DNA of 64,000 bases from Mangifera indica (Eukaryota; Streptophyta; Magnoliopsida; Sapindales; Anacardiaceae): assembly GCF_011075055.1 (NCBI RefSeq), contig NC_058141.1, forward strand, positions 15,571,639-15,635,638, in the 5' to 3' direction. The position numbers were made by a program, and so were the translations under genes. The notes beneath the pieces are model-generated. The model was not told the origin of the DNA. It did not search any database and worked only from the letters and a program-made list of their open reading frames with translations. Shown here piece after piece: positions 1 to 11,737 of the stretch (its first letter is position 1; each line of letters opens with the position of its first letter).

Positions 1-581
1 TAAACAGTTGGTGCAAAAGCACAGTCTGGGACTGATTTTGAATCAGTAGGTGAGTTAGATGAAACAAACTTTCTCAGGACAAATCTCACATCATCTGCAG
101 TAAATGCTTGGACAAGCGTCTTTTCTGGCTTCCAGAATCCTGATTCTTTGTTTAGATATACCTGCAACCCAGATAACCTAAAACCCAATAACAAGCTGGT
201 GGTTTCTCCGTCCTTCTTAAGGCATTTCTGGATATAGTCCTCAGATGCTTGAGGGTACCATGTTCTTGAACCAATCTTAATGTCTATGATGGATGGAGTG
301 AGATGTTTCGATACAAGATCTTCCATAACCAGGTGGGGACGGAGGCCTGATCCATCAGATGCCTCTAAAAATTGAGTTCCATAGAAGATGGGAAAAAACC
401 TGCGGATGTGATCAGGGATCATTTTATTGGAGGAAAAGGATGTGTAAAAAGCCACCTCAGTGGAACCACGTTCATCATCCTGGAGGGGCTTGTAGAATCG
501 CCCTGAATCATCTATAAGGGGTCCAAGGTTTCCATCATGGGCTTGGTGCCCTGCAACTTGATGGTCTGGGATCTTAAGCAT
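1..581 (-). CDS. IPK2: Inositol polyphosphate multikinase (IPK2/IPMK), 5' part
   Basis: Seen: an open frame from the ATG at 581 to the left edge, 193 codons without a stop, so the 3' part lies outside the window. The start MLKIPDHQVAGHQAHDG is typical of plant IPK2. Residues 96-104 read P-S-I-I-D-I-K-I-G, the PxxxDxKxG inositol-phosphate-binding signature of the IPK family. The acidic stretch 'LVMEDLV' lies just before it. Known: these kinases phosphorylate Ins(1,4,5)P3 and InsP4 towards InsP5, largely in the nucleus. Plant IPK2 coding regions are usually intronless, as here. The start is preceded by a good splice acceptor at about 606, so the leader is spliced. Assignment is firm at family level; IPK2-alpha versus beta cannot be told. 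Confidence 0.93.
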   Translation of the reverse strand, partial: MLKIPDHQVAGHQAHDGNLGPLIDDSGRFYKPLQDDERGSTEVAFYTSFSSNKMIPDHIRRFFPIFYGTQFLEASDGSGLRPHLVMEDLVSKHLTPSIIDIKIGSRTWYPQASEDYIQKCLKKDGETTSLLLGFRLSGLQVYLNKESGFWKPEKTLVQAFTADDVRFVLRKFVSSNSPTDSKSVPDCAFAPTV

Positions 582-606
582 AATGCAGCTAGTATGAAGA
601 ATCCTA

Positions 607-1378
607 CAAATAAAAACAGTGTAATATTTCTTCACCTCAAAACGTATAAAATCCCTGATACAGATGAAAAGCCACAAACTCTTTAGAAAAAGAGATATAA
701 GAAATGAAATGTTCACCTAGGCGAAAAATATAAATCTACACCATTTATTGACTGTAAAACTGCTACCTAAAAGAGAGAAAGATAACCGTGAGAAACAGCA
801 CTTTCCTAGGAAGCATTGACCAGTCCGTGTTTATGTTGAGGGGAAAATACAGTCTTTACCGATCAAGCCTCATTCAATGAACAGAGAGCTAATAACCGAA
901 TCGTTTTAGAAAAAAAACTTCAAATTCAGAAAAGCAAGTTTCAAAAACAGTAATTGTCAGATAAATTAAAAAATTATTTGACATATTTACAAAGAGCTTC
1001 AAGAGTACAGACAATTTGACATGACCACATATCATACATGTAAAGCATATATTTATCAAAGTATTAAAGAGAAAACATGGAAGTAAGCAAAATTTGAGAA
1101 GTTAGCAGATCAGGGACCATTAATAGAATATAAATGAAGTACCCTTAGCAGACAATAACAAAATGAATTGGGATAAAAATGATCACCTTTAATGATGAAT
1201 TTAAGTTTTCCCAGAAGCCAAAATGAATCTTTTGATTAAGTAAACAATCTATATCTCAGATTACTTGAAAACAAGATAAACAATAACCTTAAACACCTGC
1301 AAACAAATAATTATCAGATTAAAAAAACCCACAAAAAGATATAAATGCAATGGCATTACAGCAAGACCTTAAGAATAC
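607..1378 (-). other. 5'-UTR intron of the IPK2 gene
   Basis: Read on the minus strand, a pyrimidine-rich acceptor (TTTATTTGTAG) ends near 607, 25 bases before the ATG. A donor AAAG|GTATTC lies at 1378-1377. The stretch between is AT-rich and has no coding potential. The leader exon would run from 1379 to about 1460. Confidence 0.6.
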
Positions 1379-1490
1379 CTTTCGTAAGCTCCCAAACCAA
1401 AGAAGCTGTCCACTTTCAAAAATTACTATTATCTTATTCTATCTAATAAGAAGAACTCAGAATCAGGTGTCCGTTAGGTTTAAGGCTTTT

Positions 1491-1502
1491 ATTTTTTTAT
1501 AG
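1491..1502 (-). promoter_or_regulatory. TATA box of the IPK2 gene
   Basis: The minus strand reads CTATAAAAAAAT here, about 110 bases upstream of the leader-intron donor. That predicts transcription starting near 1460. Confidence 0.5.
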
Positions 1503-1739
1503 CGTTGGTTTTTATACGTAGAAAGAAGATAACAAGGTCAGAAGCTTGAAGTTAGATCAAAAGATGATTGCTGAGTTTCTAGTTGACTGACTGCTTTTTG
1601 CCCTTTAGATCTGGTTTTGAGATAAGAACAGTGAATCCAACTACCTCTCTTTTTTATTATTGTTTAGGAGAAGTTAATATATTAAAAACTGACAGTTTGC
1701 TCCCCATTTTATGAATTTAGAGGGGGGAAAACTTTGAAA

Positions 1740-2465
1740 AATTCAAAACACCTACCCATCTCCACGGTGTCAGCATGCGAATTCGCAAGGTGAACAACAA
1801 TTTTGCATGGTGACACTGCCAATTACGCAAGTTGAGATTTTACTACTTAAACTTCATTTTTCAAATCTAATTTCATCATAAATCAACTCTATATTTATTT
1901 TAATATAAAAATTTTAAGAAAATTAATCTAAAACACCACTGAATTAAGTTATTTTATCAAATATTTTAATTTGAAACCCTAACCTTAAAACACCCAAAAA
2001 TTGTATCCAATCACCTAAATTTTCATACTAAAATATTAAAATATGATAAAAATTGATTTACTAACTTTTTAAACCATTTTGGTGGCCGTACCCGTAAAGC
2101 TAGCGAAATCCACCGAAAATTGTCATGGCTGGCTTTACGAAATTTTCTGCTTTCACTTCATTTTTACTAAAGGGGTAGTTTGATCTTTTCACATTGAAAT
2201 GGCATTTTTGTCAATTACGTTTGAGTATTTAATTTAAGGTCAAAAACTTGTTCTCACCTAAAATTTAGGGAAATTTTAAAATTTTATTTTTTAACTTTTA
2301 AAAATTTAAATACTTATTTATAAGATAATTTTTGTTAAAAATTTTAATTAAAATTAAGAATAAAACAATTTTTATTAAAAAAATAAAAATTTTATTATAT
2401 TTTTTTCATAAATTTAAAAATTACAATTTTTCTCTATCAAAATTTAAAAAATAATAATTTCTCTT
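1740..2465. repeat. AT-rich stretch with one arm of a foldback MITE-like repeat
   Basis: No gene seen. From about 2226 to 2465 the sequence resembles the arms of the foldback elements at 40.6, 48.3 and 52.7 kb: the order is 'tttaaaaatttaaat..', 'tgttaaaaattt', 'aagaataaaac', then 'aaaattttattatattt'. It stops directly against the amidase exon at 2502, which has lost its upstream exons. A repeat-associated rearrangement is a likely cause. Confidence 0.4.
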
Positions 2466-2501
2466 TATAATTTTTCTTTTTTTCTCATATGATATTTACA
2501 G

Positions 2502-3033
2502 TTGATGCCTTCGTTGGAAATACAACTGACTGGGAAAAGGTTTGCTTGGGAAATCTTGTGGGTTTGCCGGTAACTGTTATTCCTACTGGATTTAAAGCTG
2601 TATCTAATCCGCCAGACGGTGGTACTCAAAGAAGAACTGCAATCACTACTGGCATTTTTGCTTCTCCTAACCATGATCACGTTGTAAGGTTCATGCTAAC
2701 CTCTATCTGTATTTACCGTCTTCTTATACGTCCAGTTATCAGTTTTTCATTTACAATGTCTGATCTAGATGGATACCCTGAACCTCCTTGTATAACCTCC
2801 TCTTACCTTGCTTCATAGAGTAAAAGAAAGGCTTGGCGCATAGCCTATGTCATATCCAAAGATCTGAATTGTTCTTTGGTTGTTCCTCTGTGCAGGCTTT
2901 GGCATTATCAATGGCTTATCAATTAGTCACAGATCACCATAAGCAGCGCCCACCTATTGATGATCTAGGGCCAAATGAAACAATCTCGAATCTGCCCCCA
3001 GGTGCCATGCCTCCCAGAGTATTGCATCTTTGA
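2502..3033 (+). pseudogene. Amidase-family gene remnant (last two exons)
   Basis: Exons 2502-2683 and 2896-3033 have good splice signals (TTTACAG| before the first, GTT|GTAAGG donor, TGTGCAG| acceptor) and end in TGA. They encode about 105 residues starting DAFVGNTTDWEKVCLGNLVG, with 'GLPVTVIPTGF' and 'ALALSMAYQ'. This matches the C-terminal end of amidase-signature enzymes (GatA/plant amidase type). The catalytic Ser-Ser-Lys region lies far upstream in this family and is absent: the sequence before 2500 is AT-rich repeat. Frames and splice sites are intact, so the loss looks fairly recent. A short frame at about 3105-3200 might be a displaced amidase piece, but I am not sure. Confidence 0.7.
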
Positions 3034-4020
3034 AGGCTTTCACCAATATTCATGTTAAGTAAGAGGAGATAAAAACTCCATTGAAAGAAGAGTTTCTGCA
3101 TTTAATGCTACAATGGAAGCTGTAATGGTAAAGAAAAAAAAAATTATTGAATGTGGTGTTATTCATATGGATAATCTTCCAGCACTTGGAAAAGTTGATT
3201 GAAAAAAGGCATTTGAGCATGATTCACATAAACGTCTCCCTACCTTTTAGATGGTCCAATATTTTCTTTCAGTCTTTTGAACAAACTATTCCATCAAAGA
3301 TAAATTGATTCTCATAATATACGGAACTTTTTTGCAAATGAGATCAAGTTATCTGCTCATTCATAAACTACCAAAAAAAGGAGAATAATCTTTGAAAATA
3401 TACGAGGGCTCTTTTTGTTTTTCATTTTTCTTAACATAAAATAATACCAAAGAAAGTAGGTGTCTGTCTGAGTGTGAAAGTTGACGGCTAAAGATGGTAA
3501 GTTAACGGTACAAAAGTAAAATGGTGTCATCTCGTACTTGAGCTGTTATTCTAGATTGAGATCCAATGCCCTGCCATCTTTTTCACAACTTCCCTCTGCC
3601 ACATCTTAATTCTTGTATTTTTAGATATATTTCAAATAAATAAATAATTTATTTTTTGTTTATTAATATATTAATCAGTTGATTATAATATCATAACTAT
3701 TAATTACTTACACGGAACATTAATTAGAATCAGGCTAAAAGATAAAAACGATATTAATTATTTGCAGCTTAACTTTCGTAATTATCAAAAGTTTAATAAT
3801 AATAATAATTATTATTATAATCTTTTTACTGTGATTGAGACTTTTTGTAGTGCAATTAGTGTTGGCCTAACCAACCAGCCAACCATATTTGTATCTCGTG
3901 GTATTCTTCGTAATTTCTTGAAATAGTAAGGGTAAGTTCAATCTCAGCTACTTTTGCTCTCTTGTTTATATGCACCTGTTTAGCACATTGTCTTGTCCTC
4001 TCTTCTTTCTCTGATCCGCC
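3034..4020. other. Intergenic, upstream of Tudor-SN
   Basis: Beyond the possible displaced amidase piece just after 3100 I see no gene. The region from 3600 to 3850 is AT-rich with a short AAT/ATT palindromic run near 3795-3820. Confidence 0.5.
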
Positions 4021-4030
4021 GACCGGCTCT

Positions 4031-4038
4031 CTATAAAT
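4031..4038 (+). promoter_or_regulatory. TATA box of the Tudor-SN gene
   Basis: CTATAAAT at 4031 lies in a pyrimidine-rich context, followed by CT-rich leader sequence. It predicts a start near 4062. The leader exon ends at 4144 with a CCAG|GTAGCT donor. Confidence 0.6.
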
Positions 4039-4144
4039 CTGTCTACTCTTCTCTATTGTTATTCATTCTAAATTATCAGTTACAGATTTATCTCTTCTTT
4101 CACTTCTTTTTTAGATCCGTAACGCACCGTTTTAACTGATCCAG

Positions 4145-4733
4145 GTAGCTTAACGAATGTGAATAGAAAAATTTCCTTTAGTTTTCATTCAGATCTTGGT
4201 TTGTTTGACTTTTGGCGATAATTCTTTTATTTTATATTTTTAGTTTTTGTTCGTTGAGATTTAATGTGTGATGATTGATGTATGAATTCGCGCGTACAGA
4301 TTTGCATGCGATTTGAAATCAATGTTTTTGTTTTCAATTTTCCGGTTCTGCGTTTATTTGATTTTGTTTTGTTTTTTATTTTTGAAGTTTGTGTTTTGAT
4401 ATCGATTTCGCTTGATCGAAGAATTAGATCGAGTTTTGTTTTTATTTTAGTTGTTGGTGTGATCAATCCTGCATGTTCTGGTTTTTGAATGTCTTGATTT
4501 GTTCTTTTTAATGTCAATTGTAAGTGTTTTGTGAAGTTCAATGAATTGAATATGGCGGATCTGATATTATTTTGTATGCTACTGGTTTAAGTTTGAATTT
4601 ATTTTTCGAAATAATTTTAGTTTTTTTGACTCATTAAAACTGTATTTCCAAAGTATAGGAAACAAATTAGTAATGTAATCAATTGAATCCATTTTCTTTC
4701 TTTTTTCTTCTAAATTTTATAGTTCGCTTGCAG
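4145..4733 (+). other. 5'-UTR intron of the Tudor-SN gene
   Basis: Donor CCAG|GTAGCT at 4145, acceptor CGCTTGCAG| at 4733, fifteen bases before the ATG. The intron is T-rich. Long T-rich first leader introns are common in strongly expressed plant genes; any enhancing role here is inference. Confidence 0.6.
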
Positions 4734-4747
4734 ATCTTTGGTGTGAG

Positions 4748-7700
4748 ATGGCGGCGCCGGCAGCAGGGGGACAATGGTACAGGGGAAAAGTGAAAGCAGT
4801 TCCATCAGGGGACAGTTTGGTAGTGACGGCCTTGTCTGCCCTCAAGGCTGGACCCCCACGTGATAAAACCCTCATTTTATCATCTATTATTGCTCCTCGG
4901 CTGGTAATTTTACAATTTCTTTACTTAGCTTATGTATTTATGTTGGAACTTTGTTGAAGGAATCAGATATACTTTGTCAAAGGTTTTCAGAAGGTCGAAT
5001 GCTTGTGAAAGGAAGGAAGTTTATGAGTCATTCTGGAAATATACAAGTTCAGTCTTATATAGTAATGGTCTTTTAGTTCATATTCAATGATGGTCAGATG
5101 ATAATAAGAAACTCTGGTTGAATTATAAATTCTTTGTTAAGAATTATTTGAATTTCAACAAACTCCATGAATGTTAGTCAGATTGCTGATTGAACATGTT
5201 TTTTTCATGATTTCTATATCTTTTTTGTAGGCCCGCAGAGGAGGCATAGATGAGCCATTTGCTTGGGACAGCAGAGAATTTTTGAGGAAGCTCTGCATAG
5301 GAAAGGTTATCAGTTTTGTTCTGTTTTGGTTGTTGTTAGTTGATCACATTAATTTTTTCGGATAGCATAACCAAGAGTTGCTATATGCAGGAGGTCACTT
5401 TTAGAGTGGATTATACTGTAGCCACCATAGGCAGAGAATTTGGAACTGTTATCCTTGATGATAAGAATGTTGCAATGTTGGTTGTTGGTGAAGGCTGGGC
5501 AAAGGTTAGATACGTTTTTTGTGGATTTGGATGATTTGACTGTTGCTTTTGCCCAGGGTATTCACTAGCAGAACTCCGTTCTATGCAGGTCAAGGAGCAG
5601 GGCTCCCAGAAAGGTGAAGCAAGTCCTTTCCTTGCTGAATTGCTACGCCTAGAGGAGCAAGCAAAGCAACAAGGTCTTGGCCGCTGGAGCAAGGTTAACT
5701 TGTTTCCCTACCTCCTACTTCCTACTTCCTACTTTTTTGTTCTGCTGTAAATATGAAGTGCTGCTTTCTGTCCCTTGGATATAATAATCTGACCTTGGGT
5801 ACTGATCCATTAAAAAACTGAAAGTTGTTCCTTGAAACTTGGAGGATTTTTTTAAAAAATCTTAATGTGGTGAAGGAACTCTTTCATAGTAAATCTGTAT
5901 GAAAATTTGAGCTGATTACTTATTTCTCGGCTGAGAGAAAGAGCACATATTTTAAGTTGCTTGTTTGATTATATGAGAATGTAAATATCTATACCTGGTT
6001 ACTTTGAACTAGAGTTATTTGGCAGTGTGTTAATTCTGAATGACTTATTTTGAGCTTGCTGGGCAAAAAATTAACGGAGCATGCATTCTAGTATTTCAAA
6101 GCTGTTGATTACTTCTGTTCTATCTTCTCTTATACAATTGGTTGAAGTTGAAGTTTCTATGTAGTTTTTTTTTAGATAACCAATCATGAATGATATGGAT
6201 AAAGGAAAGGAAAAACCTGGGGTCTGATGTATTAGTAATTTTAAAACAGTCTACTATTATTGTATAACAATGAACATTATAAAAAAAAGGTCATCACATT
6301 GTGAGTCTGCTACTATTTTGCAACTGAGTTAGTCAGCAGAGGGCTAAATTTGTTAGTATAGTATGAATTCTCTCATCTAGTGGCAGTGACATGGCTTGAG
6401 AAGGTAAGATGGCATTGCTGATTGTCAAGGTTTATATTTTCTGAATTAGCTAATTTGTTGCACTTGAGTGTTAGACATGTTGTGAGTGCTTCCTGAGATG
6501 TATTGAGAAGTATGTTTTCTCATAAAGTTCTGTTGATACTCCTGGCTGTATTTGAGTTTCAAAAGTGAGGCATTGAACTGTGTTACTAAAACTACATGAC
6601 ACAACTTACTTTGCCATTGAACATTCATTTGTAATAATTTAAGTTATGCATATAGTTTTTACATGGTCAAAATTCTTTTGAATGATCATGTCCTTTGCAA
6701 AGTTTTAAAATGGTTTGTGTTTTCACACTCTGGACAATGACATAATGATTTTGTCCTTCCTTAATTATATTATGCTTTTGGTTTCAACAGCCCTAATTAA
6801 ATATTAGATGCTATATATCATACTTTGTAGAGTATTACTTATCATAGACTTATAGTTTCACCTAAATTTTAAGATTTTCCTTTCTTTGTCCTTCTCTCTT
6901 TCTCTTAACAGCTGAAATTCTTAATGAGAAAGGCATAACCATAAATAGTATTTTTTCTGCTCATTCCTTTTCCATGATAACTAGGGTACCTACAATATAG
7001 GAAGTTTTTTTAATCAATAAGGTTACTGGTCTGTCTTTTTATCCGTGTTATTACACTTAGACTTACATCAGTCTATATATCTTCAGTTATTAGACCATTT
7101 GCTTTGTATGTGACATCTATTAACGTTCTTTCAAGAGTGGCATGTTTGGCAATAAAACATGTAGTTGGAATGACTGTCTGATGGCTGAACGGTCTCTGTA
7201 TTCCTGGTTGTAGGTTCCAGGTGCTGCTGAGGCTGCCATAAGGAAACTACCACCCTCTGCCATTGGTGATTCTGGTAATTTTGATGCAATGGGTCTATTA
7301 AATGCAAACAAGGGGAGACCCATGGAATGTATGGTAGAACAGGTTCAGGATGGAAGCACTGTACGTGTCTACCTGCTTCCAGAATTTCAGTATGTCCGAG
7401 TCTTAGTTGCTGGAATCCAGGTTGATATTGTACACCTTGATTGGTATTTTTCTACATGAAAAAAATTCTTTTACACCTTATTCACTAATTTAATATGATT
7501 TAATGTCATTTCTCCCATTTGAATTAAGGCCCCCGCACTTGGTCGGAAGCCCACAGCTGTTAGTGAAGTAGATACCACCTCTGATGAGATCAATGGAGAT
7601 ATCTCATCTGGATCTCAAGGTCCTTTGAATTCTGCTCAGAGACTTGCAGCCTCGACCGGAGCAACTACTGATGATCCATATGCAGTGGATGCCAAACATT

Positions 7701-10700
7701 TTACGGAGCTCCGTGTTTTGAACAGAGAGGTGAGTAAAATACTACTGAAATTTGTCTTCATTGTATTCATACTTTTTGGTCTTAATTCAAAATGGATTAT
7801 TTGGTAGGTCCGCGTTGTCCTAGAAGGTGTTGACAAATTCAATAATTTGATTGGATCGGTGTATTATTCTGATGGGGAAACCGCCAAGGACCTAGCATTG
7901 GAACTTGTGGAAAATGTATGTGCATAGATTTTTGTCTTGCTTTTATACATATGCACAATTTTAATATGACATTGAGGATTGTGATGCTTTAGTGTTTGTT
8001 GTAGTTCCTTTTACATTACTACTTAAAGATTACTGTTATATGGGTTGAGGCTTGTTGATCATGACAGATGTTGTCTTTGTTTATTTTAGTTCCTTCTCCA
8101 CAAGAAAATATTTGAAATGACATCTAAGACCTCTCTAAGTTTTTGTGATTTTGGCCAATTATTACATATTAATGTCACTGGTGATTGAGACAAAATTATT
8201 TTTCAATTTTCAGGCTGAGATAAATTTTACTAGCTTTTTAAAATATGAATATGAATTTGAGTGTATCTGGGGCTGTGCGAAGATTGTGTTTCAATACTTT
8301 GTGCATGAAAGCCCTTGTTTATGTGTTTGATTTTTTGTCCATCTTGTTGTATTAGTTACCTTATGAAATGAAAGTGAAGGTAAGGCTTGCTTGCACCGTC
8401 AATTTCTGCCAAAGCTATTTTCTGTGTGTGAATGTACTGCACTGGTCATTGTTGTACCTTATTTCACACATGCTGAATTATTATGCTATGGGTTTGCATT
8501 GATATTCCATTCTGTGGTGATGCCGTTTTCAAGTTAAATAAATTTTGCTTATCTGTAATTAATACTATGAAATACCCATGAAAATTTTGTTGCTTTCTCA
8601 TGTTTTATATAAGTGTGCTCGTTATAATCACCGATACATTTGGCTATTATAATTTACTTTATCTTGTAACTTAGGGCTTGGCTAAATATGTTGAATGGAG
8701 TGCAAATATGATGGAAGAAGATCCTAAGCGTAGACTGAAGAATGCAGAGCTTCAAGCCAAGAAGAGCCGGTTGAGGATCTGGACAAACTATGTGCCTCCA
8801 GCAACAAATTCAAAAGCGATTCATGATCAGAATTTCACTGGGAAGGTATTAGCCTCTTCAAGTTAAGGCTACATTATATTCTTTGCTTCATGTTTATGGG
8901 TTTCTAATTCAATTAAAATTATTTCCCAGGTTGTTGAGGTTGTCAGTGGAGACTGCATCATTGTGGCTGATGATTCTATCCCATATGGTAGTCCATTGGC
9001 AGAGCGACGGGTCAATCTTTCAAGTATTAGGTGTCCAAAAATTGGCAATCCACGCAAAGATGAAAAGCCAGCCCCCTATGCCAAGGAAGCAAGAGAGTTT
9101 TTGAGAACACGACTCATAGGCAAACAAGTATGCAACATTATATAATGAACATAATTTGGATTATTGTGGAAATTTTGTTTTATGTTTCTATTAAATTTTT
9201 TTGCAGGTGAATGTTCAAATGGAATATTCCAGGAAGGTCCCCAATGCAGATGGAACTATAGCTTCAGATGCAAGAATAATGGATTTTGGATCAGTCTTCC
9301 TTCAATCTTCTGCTAAGGGTGAGGGTGATGATACATCTTCAGTGGCTCCATCCAATTCTTCTGGCCAGCCAACTGGAATTAATGTTGCTGAGCTTGTGTT
9401 ATCACGTGGCTTTGGCAACATAATCAGGCATCGAGATTTTGAGGAAAGATCAAACTATTATGATGCCCTTCTTGCTGCTGAGTCGCGTGCTAGTGCTGGG
9501 AAGAAAGGGGTTCACTCTTCCAAGGATCCCCCAGTCATGCACATAACAGACTTGACTACGGTTTGAAACTTAACATAATATATATCTTCACTACATTATC
9601 TAGCTTATATTTCTTATTTTGTGTACCATTGAATTGTCACTACAGGCATCAGTCAAGAAAGCTAGAGATTTCCTGCCATTCCTTCAGAGGAACAGGAGAA
9701 TTCCTGCCATTGTTGAATATGTCCTTAGTGGCCATCGATTTAAGTTGTTGATTCCAAAGGAAACATGCAGCATTGCCTTTTCATTCTCTGGTGTCCGTTG
9801 CCCTGGTCGTGGTGAGCCCTATTCTGATGAAGCAATTGCATTAATGAGACGCAAGATTTTACAGAGAGATGTGGAGGTATAGCACACTTTGAAACCCGGT
9901 AGTGCCACTTTGGTTTCTTGCCATACTCAGCTAACTCTATATGCATATTTTTACCAGATTGAAGTGGAAACAGTTGATAGAACTGGGACTTTCTTGGGAT
10001 CTTTGTGGGAGTCAAGGACCAACATGGCAGTGATACTTCTTGAAGCTGGCCTGGCAAAGTTGCAAACTTCTTTTGGCAGTGATAGAATTCCAGATATTCA
10101 TCTTCTTGAACAGGCTGAGCGATCTGCAAAATCTCAGAAATTGAAAGTAAGAACCAGAATATATATGTGCATTACTGCTGTTGTCTTGTGTTGGTTCCTT
10201 CTAATTGAAATGTTGTTACAGATTTGGGAGAAATATGTTGAAGGAGAGGAAGTGGCACCCACCAACGGTTCAGTCACTGAAAGCAACCAGAAAGAAGTAC
10301 TGAAGGTGCTTGAGATACTATTGCATCATCTATTGTCCTTTTCATGGTTCTTGTATGGTGAATGACTTATCCTGCTTTCCTTCATTTTCAGGTAGTGGTT
10401 ACAGAAGTTCTGGGTGGTGGTAAATTTTATGTCCAGCAGGTTGGGGATCAGACTGTTGCTTCGATTCAGCAACAACTTGCTTCGTTAAATCTTCAAGATG
10501 CTCCTGTTATTGGTGCCTTCAATCCCAAGAAGGGTGACGTTGTCCTTGCTCAATTTAGTGCAGATAATTCCTGGAATCGAGCTATGGTTTGTGCAGTCCT
10601 CCTTGTTGATTATGTTACATCCATTATGACTTTCGGCTAATTTGCCAATTACCTCTTGTTTGTTGAGAGGTATCGGGTGGGCATTTAGAAATTTATAAGA

Positions 10701-11737
10701 TGAAAGGTTATACTTTTTTGAGGGGTGCTGATGTGTTTTTTATTCTTGATTTTGAGTAAATTTCAAATGCAAGTTCTGGTCCTGTTGTTCTCTGGCTTAT
10801 GTCTGTCTGATTTCAAATGCTTAGATTGTCAATGCACCTCGCGGAAATGTTGAATCTTCAAATGACAAATTTGAAGTGTTCTACATCGATTATGGAAATC
10901 AAGAAGTTGTTCCATACAGTAACCTAAGGCCTATGGATCCTTCTTTGTCTGTGGCACCTGGCCTGGCTCAGCTATGCAGCCTTGCTTACATTAAGGTTCC
11001 TGGCTTGGAGGATGAGTATGGCCCTGAAGCTGCTGAATTTTTGAGTGAGAACACACTAGGCAGTTCAAAAGAATTTAGAGCCAAAGTTGAGGAGAAGGAT
11101 ACATCTGGGGGAAAAGTTAAGGGACAGGGAACTGGGACAATTCTTGTTGTAACTCTCGTTGCTGTGGACGCTGAGATCAGCATAAATGCTCTTATGTTGC
11201 AGGTTTGAACAATAACCCTTAGTTTACATGGTACTTCTGTTAAAATATGGTTTCTCTATTTAGTTGGTTTGATGAGTTGTTACTTATAATCTTATATCTT
11301 CAGTATGAAGTCTCCAAACTTTAATGTTAAAAAAAAAACTTGGAATATGAAACGCACACACCTTACTTCAAGGAAAAGGATTAGTAATTCTGTAAATGGG
11401 AAACTCACACCTGTAGTTTGGTGCCCATTATCCTCTGCAATTATATTATAGCATGTTTTGAATTGTTTTTATCACTTTCTTGTCTAGAGTGCTTAATTTC
11501 TCTAGTTTCTAACTGATGTGTTCAATTTTCTAAATTATGTATTTACAGGAAGGACTCGCGAGGGTAGAGAGGAGGAAGAAATGGGAGCCCAGGGATAGAC
11601 AGGTTGCCCTTGAAAATTTGGAAAAGTTCCAGGAAGAAGCCAAGACTGGAAGGCTTGGGATTTGGCAGTACGGAGATATCCAGTCAGATGATGAGGACTC
11701 AGCACCTCCAGCTAGAAAGGCTGGTGCTCGGCGATGA
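4748..11737 (+). CDS. TSN: Tudor-SN / ribonuclease TUDOR (SND1 homologue)
   Basis: Sixteen coding exons, all GT-AG: 4748-4903, 5231-5305, 5391-5504, 5589-5693, 7214-7420, 7529-7729, 7808-7915, 8675-8845, 8930-9127, 9207-9560, 9646-9876, 9958-10146, 10222-10305, 10392-10586, 10825-11202, 11549-11737. Every exon is a multiple of three; together 984 residues, normal for the family. Residues 1-700 hold four staphylococcal-nuclease-like repeats (each with a 'GDSLVV', 'VRVLVAGIQ' or 'GDCIIVADD' type strand and a 'GEGWAKV', 'LSRGFG' or 'LLEAGLAKL' type helix). A Tudor domain covers about 776-840 (KGDVVLAQFSADNSWNRAM, then FEVFYIDYGNQEVV), and a partial fifth SN repeat closes the protein. Known: plant TSN binds RNA in the cytoplasm and stress granules and supports mRNA stability and stress tolerance. 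Intron 4 (5694-7213) is the longest. Confidence 0.97.
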
